A DNA stretch of 64,000 nucleotides from Garcia nutans. Taxonomy: Eukaryota; Streptophyta; Magnoliopsida; Malpighiales; Euphorbiaceae. The notes beneath the pieces were generated by a model, which searched no databases, had not been told where the DNA came from, and saw only the letters and a list, made by a program, of their open reading frames with translations. This document shows positions 21,651 to 32,868 of this stretch, piece after piece. The stretch's first letter is position 1; the number at the start of each line of letters is the position of its first letter. The DNA is taken from the NCBI GenBank assembly GCA_947685225.1, contig CANTUV010000004.1:19437001-19501000 (forward strand), given 5' to 3'. The position numbers and the translations under genes are program-made.

Positions 21651-23030
21651 TTAAAGAAAAGTTTGAAGACATCCTGCTTTATGATTCTGAGAACAATGAT
21701 TTTCATTTTAATTTTAATTTGTCTGCTTTGTATGAGGATGATGATGTTTTCTTTTCCAAAATGAATGCAATAAAGTCTGGTTTTTCTTACTTGTGTGATG
21801 TTTCTCCTGATGGTTGCATACATTCAAATAGTAGTTACATGAGCATCTTTAATATTAATTCTGTTAACACACAATCATTAAATTTGGGAACAACTGAAAA
21901 TCCTAAAAACATTAGCATAGCATCCGACCTTACTCCTGATGAGAGAGAGAGAGATTTGAAAAAATATTCAAAAGATATGAAGAAGTGTTTGCTTGGTCTT
22001 ATGAAGATATGCTTGGAATAGATCGAGACATAGCCGAGCATCATATTCCAACTCACAGTCACATAAAACCTGTCAAACAAAAGCTTAGGCGATTAAGACC
22101 TGAGTGGGCTGAATTGGTTAAAGAAGAGGTCACTAAGCAAATACAAGTGAAGTTCCTTGAAGTGATAGAATACCCAGATTGGCTAGCCAACATAGTACTC
22201 GTGCCAAAGAAAGATGGAAGAATAAGGGTCTGTGTGGACTATAGAGATTTGAACAAGGTTTCCCCCAAGGATGATTTTCCTTTACCTCATATAGATGTTC
22301 TCATTGATAGTGCAGCCTCTAGCGTGCTACACTCATTTGTAGATGGATTTTCCGGATACAACCAAGTGTTAATGGCCCAAGAGGATAAAGCTAAAACTGC
22401 TTTCATTACTACATGGGGTATATTTTGTTATAGGGTGATGTCGTTCGGCTTAAAGAATGCTGGAGCAACTTACCAAAGGATGGCCACCACATTATTCCAT
22501 GACATGATGCACAAAGAAGTTGAAGTATATGTTGATGATATGATGGTTAAGTCAGGTACAAGGGAGCAACACTTCCAAAACTTAGAATTATTCTTCGATA
22601 GAGCTTTGAAATATAAGCTAAGATTAAACCCGAAGAAGTGTGTATTCAGTGTTACTTCAGGCAAATTATTGGAACATGTAATTGGTCCGAATGGTATTGA
22701 GATAGATCCTGACAAAGTTAAAGCAATCAGGGATATGCCAGCCCCAAAGACGGAGAGAGAAGTTCAGGAATTCATTGGTAAACTACAGTACATTAGCAGA
22801 TTTATAGCAAAGCTCACAACAATTTGTGAGCCTATCTTCAAATTGCCTAGAAAGAATCAGCCGGTCGTATGGAATGAAGAATGTCAAAAGGCCTTTGATC
22901 GAATAAAAGAGTATTTGTTGAATCCACCTGTTTTGAAACCACCTAAACCCGGCAAACCTCAATTACTATACTTAGCAGTAGAAGAAGACTCGATAGGAGC
23001 CATGCTAACCCAAGCAGATGAGTCAGGGAT
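21651..23030 (+). pseudogene. pol: Tat-X reverse transcriptase, cut by a solo LTR
   Basis: RT motifs are intact from 21985: KQKLRRLRPEW, PKKDGRIRVCVDYRDLN, the FSGYNQ block, MSFGLKNAGATYQR and YVDDMMVKS (about 22526-22552). A frameshift near 21965 precedes it. The coding sequence stops being pol at 23030, where a 3.3-kb LTR is inserted just before RNase H; it resumes at 26365. Confidence 0.9.
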
Positions 23031-26000
23031 TGTAACACCCCTTCCCAACCTACATGTGTAAGTCGAGTAGAGGCGCCACACTATCCTAACGTTGCTACCA
23101 ATTTACTTCGTCAAATTTTAGTTCCGATTCTTACAGAAATTTTGCCATAGTTTCGCCTAGAAATTTGGATCCCAAGTGTCGACAAAACTTGTTTTTCTAA
23201 TTTTTGAAAACACTTTACACAGACCAATGTGAATACTATCAAATTTAATACACTCCCAATGAATTCACCTTATACCCTCAACTACAAATCTGCAAGAAGA
23301 GTTCACACTTCTAATACAACATAAAGTAAAGGTTTATGATTATTACACACTACTAACATACAATTATAACATAGAAATTCTCTTTTATATTTATTCATAT
23401 ACATGCCACAACTAACTAACTCATAATGGAACTAAAAGATCTACCCCTGAGATTTGCTGTGGTCTGGTCGTTGCTTCCCCAAGATTTATCCACTGCTCCG
23501 AACCTACGAGTCAAGGAAAACTTAACTCGCTGAGCGTTGTCGCTCAGTGGGTACTTTACCGATGAAAATATAAGTAAAACATGAAAGCCTTTGAAACAAA
23601 ATGAAATAATTAAATCATAAATCAACCAACCTTAAACCAATGGAAGTTTCTGTACTTTCAGTGTAAATATGCTTCCAACAAATGTAAAAACCATAATTCA
23701 ACTCATTTTGCATTACGTGGTTTAAAAGAAACAAGACTTTGGATCAGGCTCTACTGGCATATAGGGAACCATAGCGATAAGGCAGTGGCCCTCACCACTG
23801 TAACATAGGTGGCCCTCGCCACCGATATCAGATCATAGGAATGACCCTCACCATCCTGGTTGTAACCAATTCCGCTCTATGGCCTATACCCGTAGGTAAC
23901 CGCCGAAGCATTCCAATCACAATTTCACAACATCTCCGCTCCACAGCCTATACCCGAAGGTAACCGCCGGGGCGTATCAAACACAATAAGTGGCAGTACT
24001 GCATAAGTTAGTATAGTGCACCATACCCTTATCTACCACTCCCAACTATCCAGTAGAGCAAAAAGGTTAAAATAATTCACTTTAAGTCTCAAACTTCATT
24101 TTAGAATGTTTCGAGAAATCATTTTAATTCCCATCGCACTTTGCCATTTGTGCCGCGCAACACATTCTTTAGTCAAACCATTCCCCTTTTTCACATATTT
24201 AATATCCACGATAAACATATTAAATATTTCAAAGCATTCCTCAAAAGATCACAAATTGACCAAATGAATAGTGTCGCGGCACGAAAAATCGGCAACGCAA
24301 AATGGCATGACCAAATGAATAGTAAAATCTGGGTTTTCGTCAAAATTTCAGTCCACTTCAGTCATGCATTTGACCAAGTAAATGATCTTATTTTTGGCTG
24401 ACATTTTACAGAAATCTTATTTCATATGTTAACTAATTGCACGTAAAATTTCGTTGAAAAATTCATTCATTAGCTACCTTAAATAATTGCCACAAAAAGA
24501 TCCAGAAAGCTGTCTTTTTGGGACCATTTCGGCCCAAACATATGAAATACATAGGATAGTTTATTTTTCTTTTGCAAATCAATATGAAGGCTTCTTTAAT
24601 AGTAAAGTGAAGATTCAAACACTTCCCTTTGATAACTTTTGCATGTTTAACTCAAATGAAACTAATTAAAGTCCAAAACAACTTACCAAATCAACTTGCC
24701 AAATTTTCTCAAAACATGTGGTTTCAATTAAATTTAAACAACCCAAAATTAATTATTCAAAGGTAAAGTACCAAACCTTATTTATTTAATTCCTCTTAGC
24801 TTTTCCTTCTTCTCCTTCCTTAATTCTTTATTTCTCCTTCAATAAATTCAAGATACAACATAAACCTTAGAAATTTAAAATAATAAGTTATCCTCCATTT
24901 CTTTTCAACCAAAACCCTAATCCAACCTTATTAAACTTTATACATCTTGATTCTTCCATTTAATCAATTAATCTCATCACTTACTTAAATTTTTCCAATT
25001 CCACATAAAGACTCTAATCTCCAATCTTCCAATAAATATAAAACTACCTAAAATTAATACTAAAATTAAAGTCTACTTACTAGAAAACCTTAAAAACTTA
25101 CCTTAAAAATCAAATTTGGAGAAACTTGGAAGTCCTTTGGTGTTTCCCTTTGTTGGCCGAAATTTGTAAGTGGAAAAAGAGAGAGTTTATTCTTCATATC
25201 ACATATATTTATATACAAAGGAAATGATGATCACCTTATGTGTTGGTTAAACCCTTTAAGACCACTTGTCCACCTTTCTCTTTCTTCATTTAATATTCAT
25301 GCTAAATGGTTACTTTTGATTGGTCAACAAGAGATTTTTTATAGTTTTCTTTCCCATTACTTCTTCCCACTTGTCCCTCTTCTCATTGGATACCCTAAAG
25401 TTGTCCCGGGTTACCCATACGGTCCCGACACAAAACCGGGCCCACTTTACGTTCCGGCGACTAATCGATCATATCTTTTAAACCGTACAGTTCCACGAGT
25501 CAAACTACATATATTTTTTATCCTCTTGACCTCTACTTTCTATTTATAAGGTCTATTTTAGGTTTCCAAGTCATTTTAAAAAATTATCGATAAGCCCTCA
25601 ACTTTTTACAAAATTCCCTTTAGGTCCTTTCCTTGCTCGGGTTTTCTTCGGCTCCGTTTCTACTGATGATCGTTTCATATATCACCCCTCATCATCCTCT
25701 ACGTACTCATTTTTTTATTTCCTACTTTAAATTCATGTATAACTTTAATTGATAATGACCAAAATGCCCCTAGTCAAAATGTCTTCGTTTTTCTTTAACG
25801 GGACATTTCCTAGAAAAACCGTTACACGTCGTTGCGACCCGATTAATCTCTAGAATATTCTTTCGGGGTCGGATATGGGCACTATTAAGAACTTCCGACT
25901 CTTAATTTTTAAGTTTACATAGTTACCCCTAACTTTTGAGAAATTTTCACTTAGGTCCTTTTGATATCCCTTCCTGACCTTGCTGTCTTTCTTTATTAAT

Positions 26001-26359
26001 ATCTTTTTACTCACAACTCCAAATTAAGTAATTCTTATTCCCACTGAAACTAGACATCCGGGGCTACATTTTATCAAAATTTCAAGTCGATCCGAGTTAT
26101 ATCTGATTTTTGACTGTCCTTCAAAGTCAAGCCTACTATGCTGTCCTGAGGCAGCTTGCACATTGTCTACTGAATCCATCATATCTTATTTTGTACAACT
26201 CTAAATTGAGAAATTTAAAGTTATACATCTAGATAAGACACAAATGAACAATTAAGTATTCTTTGAGACTCTCTAATTTTGTCATTAACTTGGATGAAAT
26301 TCGAGCTCAAGTTATAGGTTATGTCTGTTTCTTACCAATCTGGGATTTGGGATGTTATA
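23031..26359 (-). mobile_element. Tekay/Del-like solo LTR in Tat-X pol
   Basis: A 3329-bp LTR is flanked by the duplication GGGAT (23026-23030 and 26360-26364). On the plus strand it runs TGTAACACCCC to GGGATGTTATA, so in its own direction it ends GGGGTGTTACA like the other Tekay-like LTRs. It contains the small inverted repeat CGCTGAGCGTTGTCGCTCAG (about 23529-23549). No gene is present. Confidence 0.92.
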
Positions 26360-28455
26360 GGGATTGTTTACTATTTGAGTAGAAAGCTTCTACCTTATGA
26401 AATTAAGTATAGTATCATTGAAAAGACATGTATAGCCGTGGTTTGGTCTTTTAAGAAGTTGCATCATTACTTTCAATCATATAGTGTGCAAGCAATTTCC
26501 AGGTTGGACCCAATGAAGTACTTAAGGGAGACACCTTCTTTGATTGGAAAATATGGTCGATGGTTGATAATATTAGAAGAATTTGAGATTGAGTATGTAA
26601 CCAGGAAAACGATCAAAGGTAGAGCGGTGGTAGAATTCCTGGCCCAACAACCATTACCAGATAGTGAAGAAGTAATCTTGGAATTTCCAGATGAACATTT
26701 AGAATTAATTGAGGTACAAGGGTGGAAAATGTATTTTGATGGAGCAGTAAACAGGAAAGGAGCAGGTTTGGGAGTTATACTAGAATCGCCCGAAGGGGGA
26801 ACTCATCCCTTTAGCCAAAAAATTAAAATTTAGGGAAACCAATAATATGGTGGAGTATGAAGCTTGTATTTTCAGTTTGGAAACCCTAATGATTATGAAG
26901 GTGGATAAAGTGGAAGTTTATGGCGATTCATTGCTAGTTGTATCCCACGTAAATGGAGAATGGGAGTTGAAAGAAGAAAAATTGAAACCATACCACCATT
27001 ACTTGACCATGATGAAGAAGAACTTTAAGGAGTGTAGGTTTATACACCTATCAAGGGAAGAAAATCAGATGGCTGATGCCCTAGCCACATTGGCTTCGGT
27101 ATGGGAAAACCTTGTTAGCCTATTCCTTAAGCCTCTAATCTTGACCAGTTCATCAACTCCTTGCTATGAATATGAAACAATCATGGAAATTGATACGGAC
27201 CATGATGCATGGTATGATACTATAAGATAATTTTTGGAGGAAAGAGAATACCCGCCGGGGGCAACGAAGAAAGAGAGAAGAGCCATAAGGAGGTGGTCAA
27301 TGCAATACATCACCTTCCATGGAGAGTTATATCGAAGATGGCCTGATGGAGTGCATTTAAGATGTTTAAGAAAACCTGAAGTGGAGCGCATCATGTCAGA
27401 AATACATGCGGGAAGTTAGGGTCCGCACATGAGTGGTTTGGCCCTAGTTAAGAAGGTTATTCGACAAGGTTACTATCGGTTGACCATGGAGAGAGACTGT
27501 ATTGAGTTTGTCAAGAAGTGCCAACAATGTCAGATGTATGGTAACATGAATCACATGCCTCCTGAAGAACTGCATTCAATGTCTTCACCCTAGCCATTTG
27601 CCACTAGGGGTATCGACATTATAGGAGAGATACATCCGACAGCTTCAAACGGTCACCGATTCATTGTGGTAGCAGTAGATTATTTTTCAAAATGGGTCGA
27701 AGCTTAATCCTTCAATAAACTGGGTGCAAGTAAAATGGCTAGGTTTATTGAAAAGAACCTAATCTGCAGATACAGGGTCTCGCATAGTGTGATATCAGAC
27801 AATGGGGTACAGTTTCAAGGAGCAGTTAAGGATTTATTCTCCAAGTACCACATCCATCATCATCGATCCTCTCCTTATAGACCAAAGGCTAATGGTACAG
27901 TAGAAGCAACAAACAAGACAATTAAGCAAATTCTATCCAAGATGACCAAGACTTACAGGAATTGGTCAGAGATGCTTCCCTTTGCTTTGTGGGGATATAG
28001 GACAAGTGTTCGAACACCTACTGGAATGACACCATTCTCTTGGGTTTATGGGATGGAAGCAATGTTGCCTATTGAAATTGAGATCAAGTCGTTAAGAGTA
28101 GTCTTGGAAGCTGAACTGCCTAAAATGAAATGGGTAGCAAGCAGATACACACAGTTAGCTTTGCTAGAAGAGAGAAGGTTAAAAGCACTATACCATCACC
28201 AACTGTATCAAAAGAAGATAGTTCGGGCCTACAATAGAAGGGTTAAGATAAGAAAATTCAGAGTTGGAGATTTGGTGTTGAAGTAGTGTAAGCCTAATGT
28301 ATCTAATCCAAGAGGAAAGTTCAGACCTAGCTGGGAAGGGCCATATGTCGTGAAACAAGTCATGAGCAAAGGTGCGGTGAAGTTGTCAGACATGGACGGG
28401 AACGAATTTAGTGAGCCAGTAAACATTGACAGGTTGAAGAGGTTTTATGTATGAT
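26360..28455 (+). pseudogene. pol: Tat-X RNase H, archaeal-type RNase H and integrase
   Basis: After the insertion the frame continues with the RNase H tail YYLSRKLLPYE (26368). Then comes the second RNase H (WKMYFDGA at about 26728, EYEAC at 26855, YGDS at 26920, DALATLAS at 27076). Integrase follows, with zinc residues near 27405-27535, D in GIDIIG (27610), ISDNG (27800) and the E of VEATNK (27900). Stops interrupt it at 26833, 27230, 27417, 27591, 27705 and 28286. It ends at 28455 after DRLKRFYV. It is homologous to Tat-C 62122-63050. Confidence 0.9.
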
Positions 28456-28472
28456 ATGAAAAGTAAAAAAAG

Positions 28473-28630
28473 AAAGAGCTCGCTAGGTTGAAAACCCAAA
28501 AGGGCGGCCTAGGCCAAAGTTAGGGCAGTCCGCTAGTTCCGAAAACCCGAAAGGGCGGGCTAGGCAACAATTAGGGCTAAATGAGAGAAAATCGTCAATT
28601 AGAAAACCCGAAAGGGCTAATTGGCAACAG
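28473..28630. repeat. Hairpin array type 2 after Tat-X pol
   Basis: Three units share a central AAAACCC-(A)AAA-GGGC hairpin while the outer arms differ between units: CTAGG/CCTAG, CTAG/CTAG and CAATTAG/CTAATTG. The same array lies after pol in Tat-C (61950-62105) and Tat-L (1-150). Confidence 0.8.
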
Positions 28631-28866
28631 GAGTAATCTTGTGTATGCTGGCTTTATGTTTGGTTGTTTCCCAATTTAATAAAACAGAATTAATGTTAAA
28701 ATTGTTCTATGTGCACTGTTATAAGTATTTGACCAGATATGGATGAAATAAATAAACACAATAGCGAAAGGTGATGAAAAATTATAAATGGAAAAGAAGC
28801 ATCTTTTATTACTGTAATTATTTTTTCATCCTAACAATACACTTTCTGAATTGACAAATGTAAAAT
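28631..28866. other. Convergent 3' ends of Tat-X pol and the antisense cassette
   Basis: An AT-rich stretch between the hairpin array and the end of the antisense DUF7745-like gene. AATAAAA at 28677 on the plus strand could be a polyadenylation signal. No gene. Confidence 0.4.
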
Positions 28867-30115
28867 CTATGGCAATAGATAAGTGTAACGTGTAGGCCAG
28901 CTTTGCCTCAGCCGATCCAAGTAGGCTTCAATCAAGCAAGGCATGTCTAAGTTGGGAGCAAAGTCAGGATCATGAGGCTCAGCTCCATACTGACGCCCAA
29001 GTTGGCGAGGATCATAGCATGTACCTTGACGAAGAGCAGCAAGGGGAACGTACATCAAGTATGTCCGCATGGTGATATGAGAAATCTTCCACCAAGGTAC
29101 CAACCAACGGATATTAACTTTGGAGCGTGAGTGGATCCAGTAAACCTAGTCAGCATATGAAGAAGCAGGATGGAGTAGCTTCCTAGCAGAATGATGACGT
29201 GGCAGGTATCTGGCAAAATCCATGGATGGAGTATCAAGTAAACAAAGACACTCCTAAAGCCAAACCTGTGAAGAAAGAATTAAATTAAAAAAGAAAAATA
29301 AAAAAAAGGTCCGCTAAGTTGAAAACCCGCAAGGGCAGTTTAGGCAAAAATTAGGACAGCTCACTAGTTCCGAAAACCCACATGGGCGGACTAGGCAAAA
29401 ATTAGAGCAATAAATAAAAGAATAAAAAAGAAAGAAAAAAGAAAACCTAAATTGAAAACCCGAAAGGGCAGTTAGGTAATTACCTGTAGTAGCAACGGAC
29501 TCTAGGTCAGTCTCTTTGACAATCCTGATTTAAATCGGTCTAATCCAACTAAGGTCTCGGCTAAGATCACAGGTACCGGCGACAAGCCTCCTTCCATTTG
29601 GTCCATAATATCCAATGCTCGTGGATCAATATCACCGTCGGAAGAAACAAGCAAGAATTGGCCGAGCAAGCAAAGATAGAGCATGCATTCCCATGCCTTA
29701 GTAGGGGCCAAATGAGAGAGACAAAAGTCAATCAAAGGAGCAAGTAAAATTTTTTCGCCTCTCATCAACCGAAGAACTTCGGGTTTTGGAATTTGAAATA
29801 AAATTTGCATCTTCTGTTGAGTCTTGGAAATCAATGTGGGTAACGCCATTTGTTGATTATTTGGATATCCAAGGATGGCCTCAAATTCTTGAATCAAGGG
29901 ACATATTTCAAAGCCATTAATTCTAAATACCCTAGAATCCGTACCCTAGAATCCGTATTCCAAAAGGAAGCCACGACATGTAAGAAGGATTGGTCCAATT
30001 TGACATTTTGAAAATATTTTAAAACATCAAGTTTTAACCATGAAATTTGCTTCCAATGAATGTCATCCATATTCTTAAATAGAATTTTTATTCTCTTTAA
30101 ATGATGCTCGGTCAT
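28867..30115 (-). pseudogene. Antisense gene 2 of Tat-X: DUF7745/PMD-like protein, two exons
   Basis: It lies on the strand opposite to gag-pol. Exon 1 is 30115-29484 and exon 2 is 29265-28867 (stop TAG). The intron (29483-29266) starts GTAATTACC, ends TTCTTCACAG and holds a hairpin array. Exon 1 matches the DUF7745 pattern: a fixed FWNTDSR-like block, then KPEVLRLMRGE, a hydrophobic segment and VPVILAETLVGLDRFKSG. Exon 2 has WWKISHITMRTYLMYVPL and LGRQYG, which recall the C-terminal part of PMD proteins. It is broken by a 14-bp tandem duplication (about 29929-29956, frameshift) and stops in exon 2. The Tat-C copy (60494-61707) has mostly different breaks. Biochemical function is unknown. Confidence 0.75.
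29308..29480. repeat. Hairpin array type 2 inside the intron of antisense gene 2
   Basis: Three units have the AAAACCC/GGGC centre and outer arms CTAA/TTAG, ACTAGT/ACTAG and CTAA/TTAG. The equivalent intron of Tat-C (61125-61280) has the same array. Confidence 0.75.
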
Positions 30116-30474
30116 GGTGAATGAATGAAGGAAAAGTTAAAATTATTAAAGGGAGTCTTCACGTTGAAAGAGAAAGAATTTTGGTTTATGTATTAAAATA
30201 TGACATGAAGGGTGATTTATATAAAAGAAATAAACCTTTTCCTAAAGTGAAAAGGAAAAGGTGATGGGAAAGGGTAAGACCATATGGTATAAGGAAAGGA
30301 ATTAGTGGCAATTTCCTTTTCCACATTGGATTGGGTTTAGCAAATGATGTGTATTCTAAAATTATGATGTATGGTAATAAAGAAATAAAAAAAAGAAGAA
30401 GAAGGGAGTTACGTTAAAGATACAAATTGTATATTTTTCATTATTGTACAATAATTTACAATTATTACATATCA
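30116..30474 (-). other. Spacer between antisense genes 1 and 2 of Tat-X
   Basis: This is noncoding; on the minus strand it is the 3' flank of the PMD gene and the 5' flank of the DUF7745-like gene. The equivalent spacer in Tat-C is 60116-60493. No clear TATA box for gene 2 was recognised. Confidence 0.5.
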
Positions 30475-31125
30475 CTAAGAGGGTGGTGGTAGGTCACCAA
30501 ATAAAGACTTGAAAAAATCATCGCCTGTTGGAGGAGGAGGCAAATCACTCGTCCCAAGTCATCCCGAAGCGGGAGCACCAAAACTCAGCAAATTACTCAT
30601 CCCGGGATCACCCGAAGCAGGGGCACCAAAATCCCTATTACCTTGAGGTTCTGATCCGTCATGGTCCTCATCAAAAGCTGACGAAAGGATCTCATGGTCA
30701 TCAGTCTGGGGGCCTCTTGATGAAGAAGCGTAGGGATCCCTCATTCTCTGAAATTGAAAGTCTCAGAAATGTTGTTCAGATTGATGATATAAATTTTCAA
30801 AATAAGAAGCCTGCTGGCGACTTGCCGCCAGCTCTTCTTAAAGTTTTCTATTTTTTTCTTCAAGCATCTGCTGTGAGCCAAAGAGGAAAAGGTAAGAACA
30901 TACATAATCATGCATACATATAGCATAAGTTACCATGAAATAAGGAACTACCAGAAAATTCAAATCAATATCCCGCGGATGAGATGGCATATTTGGCGGG
31001 CTAGGGCGAGCAGATGAAGGGGCAGTAAAGGAAGGTCCAGTCTCATGATCAAATGAGCCAACAGCCTGCAACAATCATTGAAAAATCAAAGAAAGAAAAA
31101 GTTGCAAGGGAAAAGTGATTAAAAT

Positions 31126-31565
31126 GCAAAAATTCCTTTGGAAGATCAAAACAAGGAAAGAAGAGCATGAATCAAGCAAGACATGGCCAAGCCAAATCAA
31201 GCTTGGCCGTGTCACCTCAAATGAAATATTGGCAGAACATGACACGGGCAGGAGACACGGCCAAGCCACTAGCCGTGTCTCACCTAAAGGGTAAAGCCAA
31301 GAAGGACCAAGCAAAGAAAGAAAAGAAACAGTAGGTGACACTGGCAGGCAACACGGCCAAGTCACTGGCCGTGTCACATAACACGGCCACAAGCTTGGCT
31401 GTGTCCCATCCTAAGCCAAGAACAAAGAAGAACCAAAGAAAAAACATAGAAGTTGACACACCCAAGAGACACGGCCAAGCCACTGACCGTGTCACTCTCA
31501 TCTTCAAAGAACAAAGAAGACCAGAGGAGAAACAGAAGATGATACACTCAGGTGACACGGTCGTT
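31126..31565 (+). mobile_element. Fragment of Athila LTR U3 inside intron 4 of the antisense PMD gene
   Basis: The stretch from TTCCTTTGGAAGATCAAAA onward follows 13665-14100 of the Athila LTR, including ACACGGCC/GGCCGTGT hairpins. In Tat-C the same intron (59457-59524) is only 68 bp and lacks it. There are no LTR ends or obvious TSD, so the route of entry is unclear. Confidence 0.75.
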
Positions 31566-31852
31566 TACCTAAGAAGTACTGACCCCGAAGCGCCGCGATG
31601 TTCTTCTCCATCTCTACCCTCATTTTTGTCAGAAATCTCCTGCACACCAACAGGAGATACATTAAAGTTCAAGAGTCTTCTTTGAATAAAATAGGCGTAA
31701 AATGGACCCGGTAAATGGAGAAATGACTCGGCGTCATAACCATACTGGGCCGACCACCATGCATGCTCCAGCATTGACATAATATTTAAAGTATATTTCG
31801 GGATTTGCATCAGAAACCTCCGCTACTCTGGACTGAGAAACCATTCATAAAC

Positions 31853-32333
31853 TGTAACGACCCCACCTGCACGGTCTTACGACAGCTGGTCTATTGGGCC
31901 TTTTCTCCCGTAGGTGGACCGTAGTCCCAGCCCTCTACCCGGCAGGCCGCCACAGTACTGGATTGCCCTTGTGGGCCCTCCAGCAGGATTTGTTTATTTG
32001 GCTCCCAAAGGAGTCGCCTCCCCGAATCGAACACCTAACATCTCCCTTAAGAGAGCCAGCGAGCACAATCCAGTACCATTTCTACCACGCCTTTTTAACT
32101 GTAATGACCCCACCTGCACGGTCTTACAACAGCTGGTCTATTGGGCCTTTTCTCCAGTAGGTGGACCGTAGTCCCAGCCCTCAACCCGGCAGGCCGCCAC
32201 AGTATTGGATTGCCCTCGCGAGCCCTCCAGTAGGATTTGTTTATTTGGCTCCCAAAGGAGTCGCCTCCCCGGATCTAACACCTAACCTCTCCCTTAAGAG
32301 AGCCAGCGAGCACAATCCAGTACCATTTCTACC
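31853..32333. repeat. Two tandem ~240-bp units at the outer edge of the Tekay-like element
   Basis: Units 31853-32099 (247 bp) and 32100-32333 start TGTAAYGACCCCACC and end TACCATTTCTACCA. They are not found in the 5' LTR. Each has a GTTCGATTC-like B box on the minus strand, which hints at a tRNA-derived origin, but I could not establish that. Confidence 0.8.
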
Positions 32334-32868
32334 ATAATTATTTATTTAATAAATTAAAAGTCATAAATTTCCTCTTCCATTCAAAAATAATTTATTTTTG
32401 AATTATTTTATAAATTTTGAATTTCTAAGATTTAATTACTAAAATACCCTTTTACTTTGACTTTTCTTTTAAAAAGCGTTGACTTTTATATGTTATGTAT
32501 ATTTTACATATATATCACATATATTATCCACTTTTTCATTTAAAACCCCTTCATTTTTCATTTAAAATCATTAATTTAATTTATCCATTTAAATTATAAT
32601 TTATTTTTATCAAATTTCCAAAAATTAGCACTTTTCAAAAATTTTAGGATATTACACATATGCACAAGTAATGTGTATCTTATATACACATCAAATGTAC
32701 CTTATGTGTGTATTAAATATTAAGTATGTAATGTATTAATCCAACATATACAATTAATATACCATATGTATGCGTTATGTATACTCTAGATATATATATA
32801 TATATTGAGTATATACAATTTATCTCTCCAAATACTTATTTAATTTCTCCAAAATCACGGATGTTAAA

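Noticed and set aside
31853..32333. Calling the 240-bp tandem units a SINE
   Set aside because: Only a B-box-like motif is seen; the A box, a defined 3' tail and flanking duplications could not be established.
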